Source: JBCDCY01 sp039180875 | Lineage (GTDB): Bacteria > Pseudomonadota > Alphaproteobacteria > Rhodobacterales > Rhodobacteraceae | Assembly (NCBI GenBank): GCA_039180875.1 | Contig: JBCDCY010000009.1 | Location: 90,600-154,599 of the forward strand | DNA: 64,000 nt | Direction: 5' to 3' | Shown: piece after piece, positions 31,549-41,479 of the stretch | How positions within the stretch are numbered: the stretch's first letter is position 1 | Layout: each line of letters begins with the position of its first letter | Translations under genes and position numbers: made by a program | Notes under the pieces: generated by a model | Database searches by the model: none | What the model saw: the letters and a program-made list of their open reading frames with translations, nothing else | What the model was told of the DNA's origin: nothing

Positions 31549-34164
31549 TCACGGCTCTGGCACCAGGACGTCGCGCTTGCCCACCTGGTTGGCGGTGCTG
31601 ACGACGCCGGCATCCTCCATCTGCTCAACCAGGCGGGCCGCCTTGTTGTAGCCGATGGCGAGTTTGCGCTGGATGTAGGAGGTGGAACATTTCCGATCCC
31701 GCGCCACGATGGCCACGGCCTGGTCGTAGAGCGCGTCGTCGCCCCCGGTATTGCCGCCAAGGCCGAGGACCGCGTCGATGGAGGCTTCCTCCTCCCCCTC
31801 CGGCCCTTCGACCACGCCAGAGACGTAGTCGGGCTGGCCGAGGGATTTGAGGTGGGTGACGACTTCCTCCACCTCCTCGTCGGAGACGAACGGGGCGTGT
31901 ACGCGGGTGATGCGTCCGCCGCCGGCCATGTAAAGCATGTCGCCCTGGCCGAGCAGCTGCTCCGCCCCCTGCTCGCCGAGGATGGTGCGGCTGTCGATCT
32001 TCGAGGTGACCTGGAAGCTGATCCGGGTCGGGAAGTTCGCCTTGATCGTGCCGGTGATGACGTCGACGGAGGGGCGCTGGGTCGCCATGATGAGGTGGAT
32101 GCCGGAGGCCCGCGCCATCTGGGCGAGGCGCTGGATGCAGGCCTCGATCTCCTTGCCCGCAACCATCATCAGGTCGGCCATCTCGTCGACCACGACGACG
32201 ATGTAGGGCATGGTCTCGGGCGCGAACTCCTCCGTCTCGAAGACGGGTTCGCCGGTCGCCTCATCGAAACCGGTCTGGACGACGCGGGTGAAGGCCTCGC
32301 CCGCCTCCAGCGCCTCGCGGACCCGGGCGTTGTAGCCGTCGATGTTGCGGACGCCCATCTTCGACATCTTGCGGTAGCGCTCCTCCATCTCCGCCACCAC
32401 CCATTTGAGGGCGACGACGGCCTTCTTGGGGTCGGTGACCACGGGGGAGAGGAGGTGCGGGATGTTGTCGTAGACCGAGAGCTCCAGCATCTTCGGGTCG
32501 ATCATGATGAGGCGCACATCCTCCGGCCCGAGGCGGTAGAGGAGCGACAGGATCATCGTGTTGATCGCCACCGACTTGCCCGATCCGGTGGTGCCCGCGA
32601 CCAGCAGATGCGGCATGCGGGAGAGGTTCACGACCACCGGCGCGCCGGAGATGTCCTTGCCCAAGGCAAGCGGCAGGCGGTGGGCGCTGTCGCCGTAGGC
32701 TTTGGACGACAGGATCTCCCGCAGCAGCACCTTCTCTCGCTCTTCGTTCGGCAGTTCGATGCCGATGACGGAGCGGCCGGGGACGGTGGAGATCCGGGCG
32801 GAGAGGGCCGACATCGACCGGGCGATATCGTCGGCCAGCCCGATGACGCGGGAGGCTTTGAGGCCCGGCGCCGGCTCGAGCTCGTACATCGTCACCACGG
32901 GGCCGGGCCGGACGGCCACGATCTCGCCGCGGATGCCGTAGTCGTCGAGCACGTTCTCCAGCATCCGGGCGTTCTGCTCGAGCGCGTCGTCGGAGAGGTG
33001 ATGGCGCACGATGTCGCGCGGGTTGGAGAGGAGCGAGAGCGGCGGCGCCTGGTACTCGGCCTCCGCCGGGCCGTCGTCGAAGGCGAGGCTCGGCTGCATC
33101 TCCCGCCGGGCGGCAGCGCTTTCGGGGGTGCGCCCGGCGTCCCGACGGCGGACCATCGGTTGCGGCCCGTCGAGGTCGTGGGTCTCCCCCTCGTGGTCCG
33201 GGGTCTCGAAGCCGGGATCCAGATCCTCCGGCAATTCGGGAACGGCGCGCATTGGGGCATCGAGCGTGGGCTCGCGTCGCTCGGCCGCCGGCTGTCCAGC
33301 CTCGCGCCGGGCGCGGACGGCGGCGGAGATCCGGGCGGTCAGCCGCTCCGCCGGGGGCATGTCGTCGCCCGGCTTGGCCTCGGCGCCGGCCAGCGGCAGG
33401 TCGCCCGCCGCCTCCCGCGCTGCGATCTCCGCCTCCCGCTGCTTCTGGCGGCTGAGGCGCTGAACCTTGCGGCGTTCGTGCAGCACCTTGGCGCCGCGCA
33501 CCCCCTGGCGCGCCGCGAACGTCGTGGCGCGTCCGCCAAGGCCGAGCACGGTGCGCACCATGCGCCAGACCTGGCGGAGGCCCGTCGCCACGTCGGCCCA
33601 GACGAAGCCGAGCGCGAAGGCCGCAAGCAGCAGGAAGATCGCGCCGAGAGCCACGGTCGCTGCCGGCAGGGCCGCCACCGGTGCGATCGGGGCAAAGTCG
33701 AGCACCGTGCGGAGCGCGGCGTCGCCGAACACGCCGCCGAGGCCGTAGGGGTGGGGCCAGCGCTCCAGCGGCACATGGGCCGAGGCGAGGGTCGCACCCA
33801 CCGCGATGGCGAGCGGCGCGACGATGGCGCGGGAAAGCACCCGCTCATCGCCGCGGTGTACGATCAGGCGGAGGCCCCAGACGATCAGCGTGGCCGGCGC
33901 CCCCCAGGCGGCCCAGCCGAGGGCGCGGAACATGGGATCAGCGATCGAGGCGCCGATCAGGCCGAGGGCGTTTTTCGGCGCGGCGCCCGTGGCGTTGAAG
34001 AGCGAGGGATCGTCCGGCGCATAGGTCGCGATCAGGGCGGCGAAAGCCCCGCCGGCGATCAACAGGCCGAGGCCGATCGCCTCCGCCCCCCGGCGACGCA
34101 GCGCCTGCTCGGCCGCTGTGCCGACAAATCGTCTCTGCCGTGTTCTGCCTATGATCCCCGCCAT
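31549..34164 (-). CDS. ftsK: DNA translocase FtsK
   Basis: An 871-residue septal DNA pump. Four N-terminal transmembrane segments (between residues 27 and 190) anchor it, a charged linker follows (about 210-400), then the RecA-like motor with Walker A GTTGSGKSVAINT near residue 525 and Walker B VVVVDEMADLMMV. The C-terminal winged-helix gamma domain (about 795-871, CSTSYIQRKLAIGYNKAARLVE) reads KOPS sites and activates XerCD at dif. Length is slightly under the E. coli protein because the linker is shorter. It is followed by lolA. Confidence 0.97.
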   Translation of the reverse strand: MAGIIGRTRQRRFVGTAAEQALRRRGAEAIGLGLLIAGGAFAALIATYAPDDPSLFNATGAAPKNALGLIGASIADPMFRALGWAAWGAPATLIVWGLRLIVHRGDERVLSRAIVAPLAIAVGATLASAHVPLERWPHPYGLGGVFGDAALRTVLDFAPIAPVAALPAATVALGAIFLLLAAFALGFVWADVATGLRQVWRMVRTVLGLGGRATTFAARQGVRGAKVLHERRKVQRLSRQKQREAEIAAREAAGDLPLAGAEAKPGDDMPPAERLTARISAAVRARREAGQPAAERREPTLDAPMRAVPELPEDLDPGFETPDHEGETHDLDGPQPMVRRRDAGRTPESAAARREMQPSLAFDDGPAEAEYQAPPLSLLSNPRDIVRHHLSDDALEQNARMLENVLDDYGIRGEIVAVRPGPVVTMYELEPAPGLKASRVIGLADDIARSMSALSARISTVPGRSVIGIELPNEEREKVLLREILSSKAYGDSAHRLPLALGKDISGAPVVVNLSRMPHLLVAGTTGSGKSVAINTMILSLLYRLGPEDVRLIMIDPKMLELSVYDNIPHLLSPVVTDPKKAVVALKWVVAEMEERYRKMSKMGVRNIDGYNARVREALEAGEAFTRVVQTGFDEATGEPVFETEEFAPETMPYIVVVVDEMADLMMVAGKEIEACIQRLAQMARASGIHLIMATQRPSVDVITGTIKANFPTRISFQVTSKIDSRTILGEQGAEQLLGQGDMLYMAGGGRITRVHAPFVSDEEVEEVVTHLKSLGQPDYVSGVVEGPEGEEEASIDAVLGLGGNTGGDDALYDQAVAIVARDRKCSTSYIQRKLAIGYNKAARLVEQMEDAGVVSTANQVGKRDVLVPEP

Positions 34165-34200
34165 CGTCCCCAGCCGCTCTACAATCCCTCTGGTCGTGCC

Positions 34201-35412
34201 TTATCCGGCCGTGGCCGGTGTCTTCGCCATGATCTCCCGCACCGCGGCAAGGCCCTGGCGCACCTCGTCCGCCGGTGCCACCAGGGCGAGGCGCAGATAG
34301 CCCTGGCCCGGATCGCCGCCGCCCAACTCCGCCGGCGTCGGGCGAGAGAGATAGGCGCCGGGCAAGGCCCGAACCCCGGCCTCGCGCCACAGCGTCTTCG
34401 CCGCCTCCTCCCCATCGGCCACCGGGAGCCAGACGAAAAAGCCCGCCTGGGGCGGCCGGTAGCCGGCAAGATCGCCGAGCGTCTGATCGGCGATGGCGTA
34501 TTTCTCGCGGTAAAGCGCCCGGTTCGCCTCCACATGCGCCTCGTCCCGCCAGCAGGCCATGGCGGCGTGCTGCAGCGGCAGCGGCAGGGGCGCCCCGGCA
34601 TAGGCGCGAAGGCGGAGGAGCGCGGCGATCGCCTGGCTTCCCCCGGCGGCAAAGCCCGAGCGCAGTCCGGGCAGGTTCGAGCGCTTGGAGAGCGAGTGAA
34701 AGATCAGTACCCGCTCCGGATCGGCATCCATCGCCCGGGCGACCTCGAGCGCACCGGTGGGGGCCGCATCGCGGTAAATCTCGCAATAGCATTCGTCGGC
34801 GAAGATGCGGAAATCGTGGGTCTCGGCCAGGCCGATGAGCGTCCGCCAATAGGACTCGTCCGCCACCGCCCCTTGGGGGTTGGAGGGCGAGCACATGTAG
34901 ACCACGGTCGTGCGGGCGAGCAGGTCGGCCGGCAGGGCGGCGAAATCCGGCAGGAAATCGGTCCCCGCCGTCGCCGGCACATAGATCGGCTCCGCCCCTG
35001 CGGCCCGGGCGGCGGCGGCATAGCACTGATAGAACGGGTTGGGCAGCAGCACCGCCGGCGTTCCCCCGTTCTTCGCCTCGGGCGAGAGGGCGAGGCAGGC
35101 GTTGAACAACCCCTCCCGCGTGCCGTTGAGCGGCAGGATGTGCGCCTCCGGATCGAGCGATGCGCCGTAGCGCAGCTTCACCCAGTCGGCGATGGCCGCG
35201 CGCAGGTCCGCGGTCCCCTCGTTCGGCGGATAGCGGTTGAAGCCCGCGGCCCGGGCCAGGATGGCGTCCGTGACGAAATCCGGGAAGGGATGGCTCGGCT
35301 CGCCGAGCGACATGGCGATGGGCGGGCCGCCCGCCGGAATGGGATCCAAGAGCGCGCGCAGGCGCGGAAACGCATATTCCGGTAGGTCCGAGAACCGCTC
35401 GGGAACCTGCAT
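34201..35412 (-). CDS. Class I/II pyridoxal phosphate aminotransferase (DapC-like)
   Basis: A 403-residue aminotransferase. The PLP Lys is Lys243 in SLSKRSNLPGLRSGF; LPNPFYQCYAAAA, YMCSPSNPQGAV and FADECYCEIY are family blocks. The SLSKRSNLPGLRSGF signature and neighbour pattern resemble succinyldiaminopimelate aminotransferase DapC, but specificity cannot be proven from sequence. It is upstream of ftsK by 36 nt and downstream of the amidase. Confidence 0.87.
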   Translation of the reverse strand: MQVPERFSDLPEYAFPRLRALLDPIPAGGPPIAMSLGEPSHPFPDFVTDAILARAAGFNRYPPNEGTADLRAAIADWVKLRYGASLDPEAHILPLNGTREGLFNACLALSPEAKNGGTPAVLLPNPFYQCYAAAARAAGAEPIYVPATAGTDFLPDFAALPADLLARTTVVYMCSPSNPQGAVADESYWRTLIGLAETHDFRIFADECYCEIYRDAAPTGALEVARAMDADPERVLIFHSLSKRSNLPGLRSGFAAGGSQAIAALLRLRAYAGAPLPLPLQHAAMACWRDEAHVEANRALYREKYAIADQTLGDLAGYRPPQAGFFVWLPVADGEEAAKTLWREAGVRALPGAYLSRPTPAELGGGDPGQGYLRLALVAPADEVRQGLAAVREIMAKTPATAG

Positions 35413-35530
35413 CGCTGCCCCTTTGCCGCCCGCCAGGTCACGCAGCCTGGACGGACCGTTGTTGCCCCTCAGTCAACTAAAATACCGGGCAAAGGGGGGC
35501 AGGTCTAGGGACGGCGGCATTTCGGCAACG

Positions 35531-36862
35531 CTATGCCACCATAAGTGGCTCAATCGCCGCACCGAGGCAGAGGAGCCGCGCCTCCGCGCCGGCGCCGCCG
35601 ATCAGCATGAAGCCGGCCCAGCGTGTGGGCGTCGGCACGGTGAGGCTGGCGAGGCCGAGCAGGTTGGCGATCCTTGTGTTGCGGAGCGCCAGCAGGTTTT
35701 CCGCTACGAAGCGGTCGGCGTCGGCTTCGACGACGGCAATCTCCGGTGGCAGGTTCGGGGTCGTGGGCGCGAGGATCGCGCTGACGCCGGTGAGCCGGGC
35801 CTCCATGCCCCGCGCCGCCTCGGCGAGGACCCGCTGGCCGCCGACATAGGCGGTGGCCGAGACCTCGGCACCCAGGCGGAATCGGTCGCGGATCCGGGCG
35901 AACATCTGGTCCGGCGCCGCCTCGATCGCCGTGTGCCAGACGCCGTAGGTCTCCCCCGTCACGGTCGGGCCGGCGGCGGCGAGGGCGGCTGCGATCTCCG
36001 GCATCGCGGCCGCGCTGATCAGGGCGCCGGCGTCGCGCAGGCGGGCGCAGGTATCCTCAAAGGCGGCGAGGATCGTCGGCTCGGCCTCTGCCAGCAGATC
36101 CTCCGCCACCAGGAAGTGCCGGCCGGCGATGGTCGGCTGGTGCAGATCGACCGCGGGCCCGCCGCCGAGGGCGGTGAGCAGCAGGGCGGCATCCTCGACG
36201 CTGCGGCAAAGCGGGCCGACGGTGTCGAACTGCGGCGCGAGGGGCACCACGCCGTTCAGCGACAGGAGGCCCGGCGTGGTCTTCAACCCCACCAGACCGT
36301 TCCAGGCCGAGGGGATGCGCACCGACCCGCCGGTGTCGCTGCCGATCCCGGCGGCGGCGAGGCCGAACGCCACCGAGGCCGCAGCGCCGGAGGAGGAGCC
36401 CCCCGGCGCCCGCCCGGCTTCGTGCACGTTGGGCGAGGTCGCCGCCATCGGATTGATGCCGAGGCCGGAGAAGGCGAGCTCCGACATATGGGTCTTGCCG
36501 AGGCAGACGAGGCCCGCCCGGGTAGCGTTGGCGAGCACCACCGCATCGCCCTGCGGCACCCGCCCGGCCAGCAGGCGCGATCCGGCCTCCGTCGCCGTGC
36601 CGGCGCTGTCGAACAGGTCCTTCCAGGAGATCGGCACGCCGTCGAGCGGTCCGCGCCTGGTGCCGAGCCGGGCCCGACGGGCGGCCGCCGCGGCCTCTGC
36701 CCGGGCCCGCGCTCCGGTCGTGCGGGCATAGATCGTGTCCCGGGCCGGGTGAGCGTCGATTGCCGCCAGATAGGTCTCGGTCAGCGCGATCGGGTCGATT
36801 TCACCCCGCGCGATGCCACGGCCCAGGTCGGCCGCGGAAAGCCAAAGCCAGCTGTCGCTCAT
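35531..36862 (-). CDS. Amidase (amidase signature family)
   Basis: A 443-residue amidase-signature enzyme. The Ser-cisSer-Lys triad is complete: Lys81 in GVPISWKDLFD, cis-Ser156 in PGGSSSGAA, and nucleophile Ser180 in SDTGGSVRIP. It resembles GatA but is not accompanied by gatB or gatC, so it is likely a stand-alone hydrolase for an amide of unknown identity. The ATG at 36862 has AAGGAGGGGG upstream. It is divergent from the UbiH-type gene and may head the aminotransferase-ftsK-lolA unit. Confidence 0.9.
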   Translation of the reverse strand: MSDSWLWLSAADLGRGIARGEIDPIALTETYLAAIDAHPARDTIYARTTGARARAEAAAAARRARLGTRRGPLDGVPISWKDLFDSAGTATEAGSRLLAGRVPQGDAVVLANATRAGLVCLGKTHMSELAFSGLGINPMAATSPNVHEAGRAPGGSSSGAAASVAFGLAAAGIGSDTGGSVRIPSAWNGLVGLKTTPGLLSLNGVVPLAPQFDTVGPLCRSVEDAALLLTALGGGPAVDLHQPTIAGRHFLVAEDLLAEAEPTILAAFEDTCARLRDAGALISAAAMPEIAAALAAAGPTVTGETYGVWHTAIEAAPDQMFARIRDRFRLGAEVSATAYVGGQRVLAEAARGMEARLTGVSAILAPTTPNLPPEIAVVEADADRFVAENLLALRNTRIANLLGLASLTVPTPTRWAGFMLIGGAGAEARLLCLGAAIEPLMVA

Positions 36863-36936
36863 GCCCCCTCCTTGCGGCCCCCTCCTTGTGGCGAAGCGCG
36901 CGCCGCATCGCCGCAGGCTACCCGCCCGGGGCCGGT

Positions 36937-36965
36937 TGGACAATCGGCGACGCGCAGCCCAGGAT
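36937..36965 (+). promoter_or_regulatory. Probable promoter for the UbiH-type gene, leaderless layout
   Basis: TGGACA (36937-36942), a 17-nt spacer and CAGGAT (36960-36965) lie so that +1 falls on or next to the ATG at 36972. No Shine-Dalgarno is present before the start. Confidence 0.45.
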
Positions 36966-36971
36966 CGGGCC

Positions 36972-38189
36972 ATGGATGCCGATGTGATCATCGTGGGCGG
37001 GGGGCTGAACGGGCCGCTTTTGTCGCTGGCGCTTGCCTCGGGCGGGGTGCGGGCGGTCGTGCTCGACGCGCTGCCGGTGGCGACCAGGGCGGCGACGGGC
37101 TTCGACGGGCGGGCCTACGCCCTGGCGCTCGCCTCCCGCCGGATGCTCGAGGCGCTGGAGGTCTGGCCGGCGGTAGCAGGCGAGGCGCAGCCGATCTTCG
37201 ACATCCGCGTCGGCGACGGCCGCCCGGGGGAGGGCGCCCATCCCTGGCACGTTCATTTCGACCACCGCGAGATCGAGGAGGGTCCGTTCGGCCATATGGT
37301 GGAGGATCGCGTCCTCCGCCCAGCGCTGCTCGCCCGGATGGAGGCGCTCGGCATCGCCCACCACGCCCCCGTCCGCGTGGTCGACCAGCGGATCGAGGCG
37401 AGCCGCGCCGTGGCGATCCTGGAGGATGGGATGGAGGTGACCGGTCGCGTGCTGATCGGCTGCGACGGACGCGACAGCGCGGTGGCCGCCCGCGCTGGCA
37501 TCCCGCGGACCAAATGGGGCTACGACCAGACCAGCCTGGTCGCCGCCATCGCCCATGCGCGGCCGCATGAGGGCACAGCGCATCAGCTCTTCATGCCGTC
37601 GGGCCCGCTCGCCATCCTGCCGCTGCCGGGCAACCGCTCTTCCATCGTCTGGACCGAGGCGACGGCACGGGCGGCGGAGATCGACGGCCTGGACGACGCC
37701 GCCTATCTCGCCGAGCTGCGGCCGCGCTTTGGCAGCTTTCTGGGGGAGATCGCGCTTGCCGGGCCGCGGTTCTCCTATCCGCTCGGCCTGTCGCTGGCGC
37801 AGCGCTTTACCGGGCCGCGGCTGGCGCTGGCGGGCGACGCCGCCCACGGCATCCACAACCTCGCGGGTCAGGGCCTGAACCTCGGCTTTCGCGACATCGC
37901 GGCCTTGGCCGAGGTGCTGATCGACGCCCGGCGGCGCGGAGAGGATATCGGCCAGGCGGACGTCCTCGCCCGCTATCAGCGTTGGCGGCGGTTCGACACG
38001 ACCCTGCTGGCCGTCGCCACTGACACGATCAACCGCGTCTTCTCCAACGACAACCCGCTGCTGCGCATCGCCCGCGACGCCGCCCTCGGCCTGGTCGGTG
38101 CGAGCGACGGGGCAAGGCGCGGCTTCATGCGCGAGGCCGCGGGCCTCACCGGCACACTCCCCCGCCTCCTCCAGGGGCGCGCGATATGA
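36972..38189 (+). CDS. FAD-dependent monooxygenase, UbiH/COQ6 family
   Basis: A 405-residue flavin hydroxylase of ubiquinone synthesis. DADVIIVGGGLNGPLLSLALA is the FAD-binding beta-alpha-beta (residues 2-22), VLIGCDGRDSAVAARAGI the DG motif, and LALAGDAAHGIHNLAGQGLNLGFRDIAALAEVL the GD motif with the NLAGQGLNLG signature of the UbiH/UbiF/COQ6 group. Which ring carbon it hydroxylates is not clear from sequence. The ATG at 36972 has no ribosome site and lies 6 nt after a -10 box. It is divergent from the amidase gene. Confidence 0.93.
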   Translation: MDADVIIVGGGLNGPLLSLALASGGVRAVVLDALPVATRAATGFDGRAYALALASRRMLEALEVWPAVAGEAQPIFDIRVGDGRPGEGAHPWHVHFDHREIEEGPFGHMVEDRVLRPALLARMEALGIAHHAPVRVVDQRIEASRAVAILEDGMEVTGRVLIGCDGRDSAVAARAGIPRTKWGYDQTSLVAAIAHARPHEGTAHQLFMPSGPLAILPLPGNRSSIVWTEATARAAEIDGLDDAAYLAELRPRFGSFLGEIALAGPRFSYPLGLSLAQRFTGPRLALAGDAAHGIHNLAGQGLNLGFRDIAALAEVLIDARRRGEDIGQADVLARYQRWRRFDTTLLAVATDTINRVFSNDNPLLRIARDAALGLVGASDGARRGFMREAAGLTGTLPRLLQGRAI

Positions 38190-38303
38190 GGGGCGCTAGC
38201 TCAGTGCCGCTTTCGAGGAAGTAGAACACCTTGCTGCTACGTTTTCTCCGGTGCGCCAGCACCGGATCGCGCCCGACCCGTTGGGCTCCGCCCGTTCGCC
38301 GCT

Positions 38304-38326
38304 CAAACGCCCCGCTGGGGCGTTTG
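38304..38326. terminator. Hairpin after the UbiH-type gene, possible terminator
   Basis: A perfect 10-bp stem (CAAACGCCCC / GGGGCGTTTG) with loop GCT lies 115 nt after the stop. It has no U-run. The surrounding spacer 38190-38464 has no other gene. Confidence 0.4.
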
Positions 38327-38464
38327 CGGGACGCGGCTCACCCCCACGGGCGGGCGCGATGCGCCCCCCTTCGGGTCCGGCGCGATCCTACGTGCTCGCG
38401 CGCGCCGCTCGCCTCGCTGCATCGCTATGCTTCTGTCCGGCAATTGCGCTAGACTGCCAGAGAC

Positions 38465-38992
38465 ATGGTCACGGACAAACGAACGATGCGCGCGATTTGG
38501 CTTCTCCCCCTCCTCCTCGCCGCCTGTGCGGAGCCCACGTCGTCCGTGCCCTATGACGGCCGGTTCGGGTTCTTTGAGGAGCAGTTGGGGGAGGATCGGC
38601 TGCGGGTGATCTTCGTTGGCCGGCCGGGGACGGAGCGTGACGTGGTGGAGGACTATCTCCTGTTCCGCGCGGCGGAGGTGACGCTCCTGCAAGGCGGCTC
38701 GCACTTCCAGATCGCGGCCCAGGACATCGAGCGCGACATCGTCTACGTCGACGACACGTTCGTCAGCGTCGGTTTCGGCGTTGGCCGCTTTGGCCGGCGC
38801 GGCCGCTTCGGGCGGCGGAGCGGCTTCGGCGTGGGTTTCGGCACGCCGATCTACGGCGGCAGCTACGCCGCCGAGCGGTTCGTCGCCTCGGCCGAGATCG
38901 TCGTGGGCACGGGCGAGATCCCGGAGGAGCCGGACATCTTCGACGCCGAGGACGTCTACTACACCGTCGGCCCGCGGATCGACCGGCCCTGA
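38465..38992 (+). CDS. CC0125/CC1285-like lipoprotein
   Basis: A 175-residue lipoprotein with signal MRAIWLLPLLLAAC (lipobox LAAC) from the second ATG at 38486; the first ATG (38465) adds a polar MVTDKRT. RLRVIFVGRPGTERDVVEDYLLFRAAEVTLLQGG is the signature of the Caulobacter-type CC0125/CC1285 lipoproteins, whose function is unknown. The middle is Gly/Phe/Arg rich (VGFGVGRFGRRGRFGRRSGFG). TAGACT at 38450-38455 is a -10-like box, so the message may start close to the first ATG. The start choice is uncertain. Confidence 0.8.
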   Translation: MVTDKRTMRAIWLLPLLLAACAEPTSSVPYDGRFGFFEEQLGEDRLRVIFVGRPGTERDVVEDYLLFRAAEVTLLQGGSHFQIAAQDIERDIVYVDDTFVSVGFGVGRFGRRGRFGRRSGFGVGFGTPIYGGSYAAERFVASAEIVVGTGEIPEEPDIFDAEDVYYTVGPRIDRP

Positions 38993-39059
38993 GATCCAAG
39001 GGCGAACAGAGCGCGAACTCCGCTTTTCCTGAGGCCCGCTCCAGGCTATGGTCGCGGCC

Positions 39060-41447
39060 ATGACGCAGCATGACGATTTCGAGGATCAGGCGTTCGAGGC
39101 GGCGGCCTCGACCAGCCTCGCCGCCCGGGCCATGGCGGCGCGCCCCACGCCCTATCTCGACGCGCTCAACCCGGCCCAGCGGGAGGCGGTGGAGGCGCTC
39201 GACGGCCCGGTCCTGGTGCTGGCGGGCGCCGGCACCGGCAAGACCCGGGCATTGACCACCCGGATCGCGCACCTCCTCCACACCGGGCGTTGTCGGCCGA
39301 ACGAGATCCTAGCCGTCACCTTTACCAACAAGGCCGCGCGGGAGATGAAGGGCCGGATCGGCGACCTGGTCGGCGGCGTGATCGAGGGGATGCCCTGGCT
39401 CGGCACCTTCCACGCCCTCTCCGTCAAGATCCTGCGCCGGCATGCGGAGCTGGTGGAGCTGAAGTCGAACTTCACCATCCTCGACACCGACGACCAGATC
39501 CGGCTGCTGAAACAGCTCATCCAGGCCGAGGGGATCGACGAGAAGCGCTGGCCGGCCCGCATGCTCGCCGCCTTCATCGACCGCTGGAAGAACCGGGGCC
39601 TGACACCCGACAAGGTCCCGGCGAACGAGGCGGCGCAGTACAACCATGTGGGCGCCCAGCTCTATGCCGAATACCAGGCCCGGCTCCGCACCCTCAATGC
39701 CGTCGATTTCGGCGATCTGCTGCTCCACACCGTCGAGATCTTCAAAGCGCATGAGGATGTGCTGGCGAAGTACCAGCGCTGGTTCCGCTATATTCTGGTG
39801 GACGAGTATCAGGACACCAACGTGGCGCAGTATATGTGGCTGCGCCTGTTGGCGGCGGGCCACAAGAACATCTGCTGTGTCGGCGACGACGATCAGTCGA
39901 TCTATGGCTGGCGTGGGGCGGAGGTGGGCAACATCCTGCGCTTCGAGACCGACTTTCCTGGGGCCGAGGTCATCCGGCTGGAGCAGAACTACCGCTCCAC
40001 GCCCCATATCCTCGCCGCCGCCTCCGGCGTCATCGCGGCCAACGCGGATCGGCTCGGCAAGACGCTCTGGACCGAGGCGGGGGAGGGCGAGAAGGTCCGC
40101 CTGATCGGCCATTGGGACGGGGAGGAGGAGGCCCGCTGGATCGGCGAGGAGGTGGAGGCCTATCAGCGCGGCACCCGCGGTCTCGACGCCATCTCGCTCG
40201 ACGACATGGCGATCCTGGTCCGCGCCTCCCACCAGATGCGCGCGTTTGAGGATCGGTTCCTCACCATCGGGCTGCCCTACCGGGTGATCGGCGGCCCGCG
40301 CTTCTATGAGCGGATGGAGATCCGCGATGCGATGGCCTACTTCCGCGTCGTCGTCTCGCCCGACGACGGCCTCGCCTTCGAGCGCATCGTCAACACGCCG
40401 AAACGCGGCCTCGGCGACAAGGCCCAGCAGACGATCAACGCGGCTGCCCGGGCAGCGGGCACGACGCTCTTGGACGCGGCCCGCCGTCTGGTGGCGGAGG
40501 AGGCGCTCTCCGCCCGCCCGCGCCGGGCGCTGGCCGAGCTGATCGCGGGCTTCGACCGCTGGTCGGCCCTGCTCGCCGCCGGCACCAACCATGTGGAACT
40601 CGCCGAGCAGATCCTGGACGAGTCGGGCTACACCGCGATGTGGAAGGCCGACAAATCGCCCGACGCGCCTGGCCGGCTGGAAAACCTCAAGGAACTTGTG
40701 AAGGCGCTCGGTGAGTTCGAGAACCTGCAGGGCTTCCTGGAGCATGTCAGCCTGGTGATGGACAACGGCCAGGCCGAGGCGGGCGAGAAGGTCTCCATCA
40801 TGACGCTCCACGCCGCCAAGGGCCTGGAGTTCCCGGCGGTCTTCCTGCCGGGCTGGGAGGATGGGCTTTTCCCGTCCCAGCGCTCGATGGACGAGAACGG
40901 ATTGAAGGGGCTCGAGGAGGAACGCCGCCTCGCCTATGTCGGCCTCACCCGGGCGGAGGCGCATCTAACGGTCAGCTTCGCCGCCAACCGCCGGGTCTAC
41001 AACCAGTGGCAATCGGCCCTGCCGTCGCGCTTCATCGACGAACTGCCGGGCGACCATGTGGAGGTGCTGACGCCCCCAGGCCTTTACGGCGGCGGCTACG
41101 GTGCGGCGGCGCCGAAAGACCTGCCCGGCGTGATGCGCGGCGCCGATCTGGTGGAGGAGGCGTCGAAGGCCAACGTCTACAACTCCCCCGGCTGGAAGCG
41201 GATGCAGGCCCGCTCCGGCGAGCGCGGCATGTCGAGCCCGCGGGAGGCGCGCAACATCGTCATCGACGCCGAAGCGATCTCCGCCTTCAGCATCGGTGAC
41301 CGCGTCTTCCACCAAAAGTTCGGCTATGGCCGCATCGAAGGCGCCGAGGGCGACAAACTCACGGTCGCCTTCGACAAGGCCGGCACCAAGCGCGTCGTCG
41401 CCAGCTACGTGAAGGCGGCCGACGCGGCGGGGGATGTGCCGTTCTAA
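39060..41447 (+). CDS. uvrD: UvrD/PcrA-type ATP-dependent DNA helicase
   Basis: A 795-residue superfamily 1A 3'-5' helicase for nucleotide excision and mismatch repair. The Q motif LNPAQREAVEAL precedes Walker A GAGTGKT (56-62); then ILAVTFTNKAAREMK (Ia), ILVDEYQDTN (II), VGDDDQSIYGWRGA (III), RLEQNYRSTPHIL (IV), VSIMTLHAAKGLEFPAVFLPGWEDGLFPSQ (V) and EEERRLAYVGLTRAEAHL (VI). The C-terminal IGDRVFHQKFGYGRIEGAEGDKLTVAF is the Tudor-like domain that binds RNA polymerase. TATGGT at 39046-39051 is a -10-like box. The 3' end is intact beside the low-GC insertion. Confidence 0.97.
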   Translation: MTQHDDFEDQAFEAAASTSLAARAMAARPTPYLDALNPAQREAVEALDGPVLVLAGAGTGKTRALTTRIAHLLHTGRCRPNEILAVTFTNKAAREMKGRIGDLVGGVIEGMPWLGTFHALSVKILRRHAELVELKSNFTILDTDDQIRLLKQLIQAEGIDEKRWPARMLAAFIDRWKNRGLTPDKVPANEAAQYNHVGAQLYAEYQARLRTLNAVDFGDLLLHTVEIFKAHEDVLAKYQRWFRYILVDEYQDTNVAQYMWLRLLAAGHKNICCVGDDDQSIYGWRGAEVGNILRFETDFPGAEVIRLEQNYRSTPHILAAASGVIAANADRLGKTLWTEAGEGEKVRLIGHWDGEEEARWIGEEVEAYQRGTRGLDAISLDDMAILVRASHQMRAFEDRFLTIGLPYRVIGGPRFYERMEIRDAMAYFRVVVSPDDGLAFERIVNTPKRGLGDKAQQTINAAARAAGTTLLDAARRLVAEEALSARPRRALAELIAGFDRWSALLAAGTNHVELAEQILDESGYTAMWKADKSPDAPGRLENLKELVKALGEFENLQGFLEHVSLVMDNGQAEAGEKVSIMTLHAAKGLEFPAVFLPGWEDGLFPSQRSMDENGLKGLEEERRLAYVGLTRAEAHLTVSFAANRRVYNQWQSALPSRFIDELPGDHVEVLTPPGLYGGGYGAAAPKDLPGVMRGADLVEEASKANVYNSPGWKRMQARSGERGMSSPREARNIVIDAEAISAFSIGDRVFHQKFGYGRIEGAEGDKLTVAFDKAGTKRVVASYVKAADAAGDVPF

Positions 41448-41479
41448 GTCAGTGGTTTATGTAGGAGTTACTTTTTGAT

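Noticed and set aside
31471..35385. 1304-codon plus-strand open frame
   Set aside because: It is antisense to lolA, ftsK and the aminotransferase; its composition (Arg/His/Gly/Asp-rich) is typical of high-GC shadow frames.
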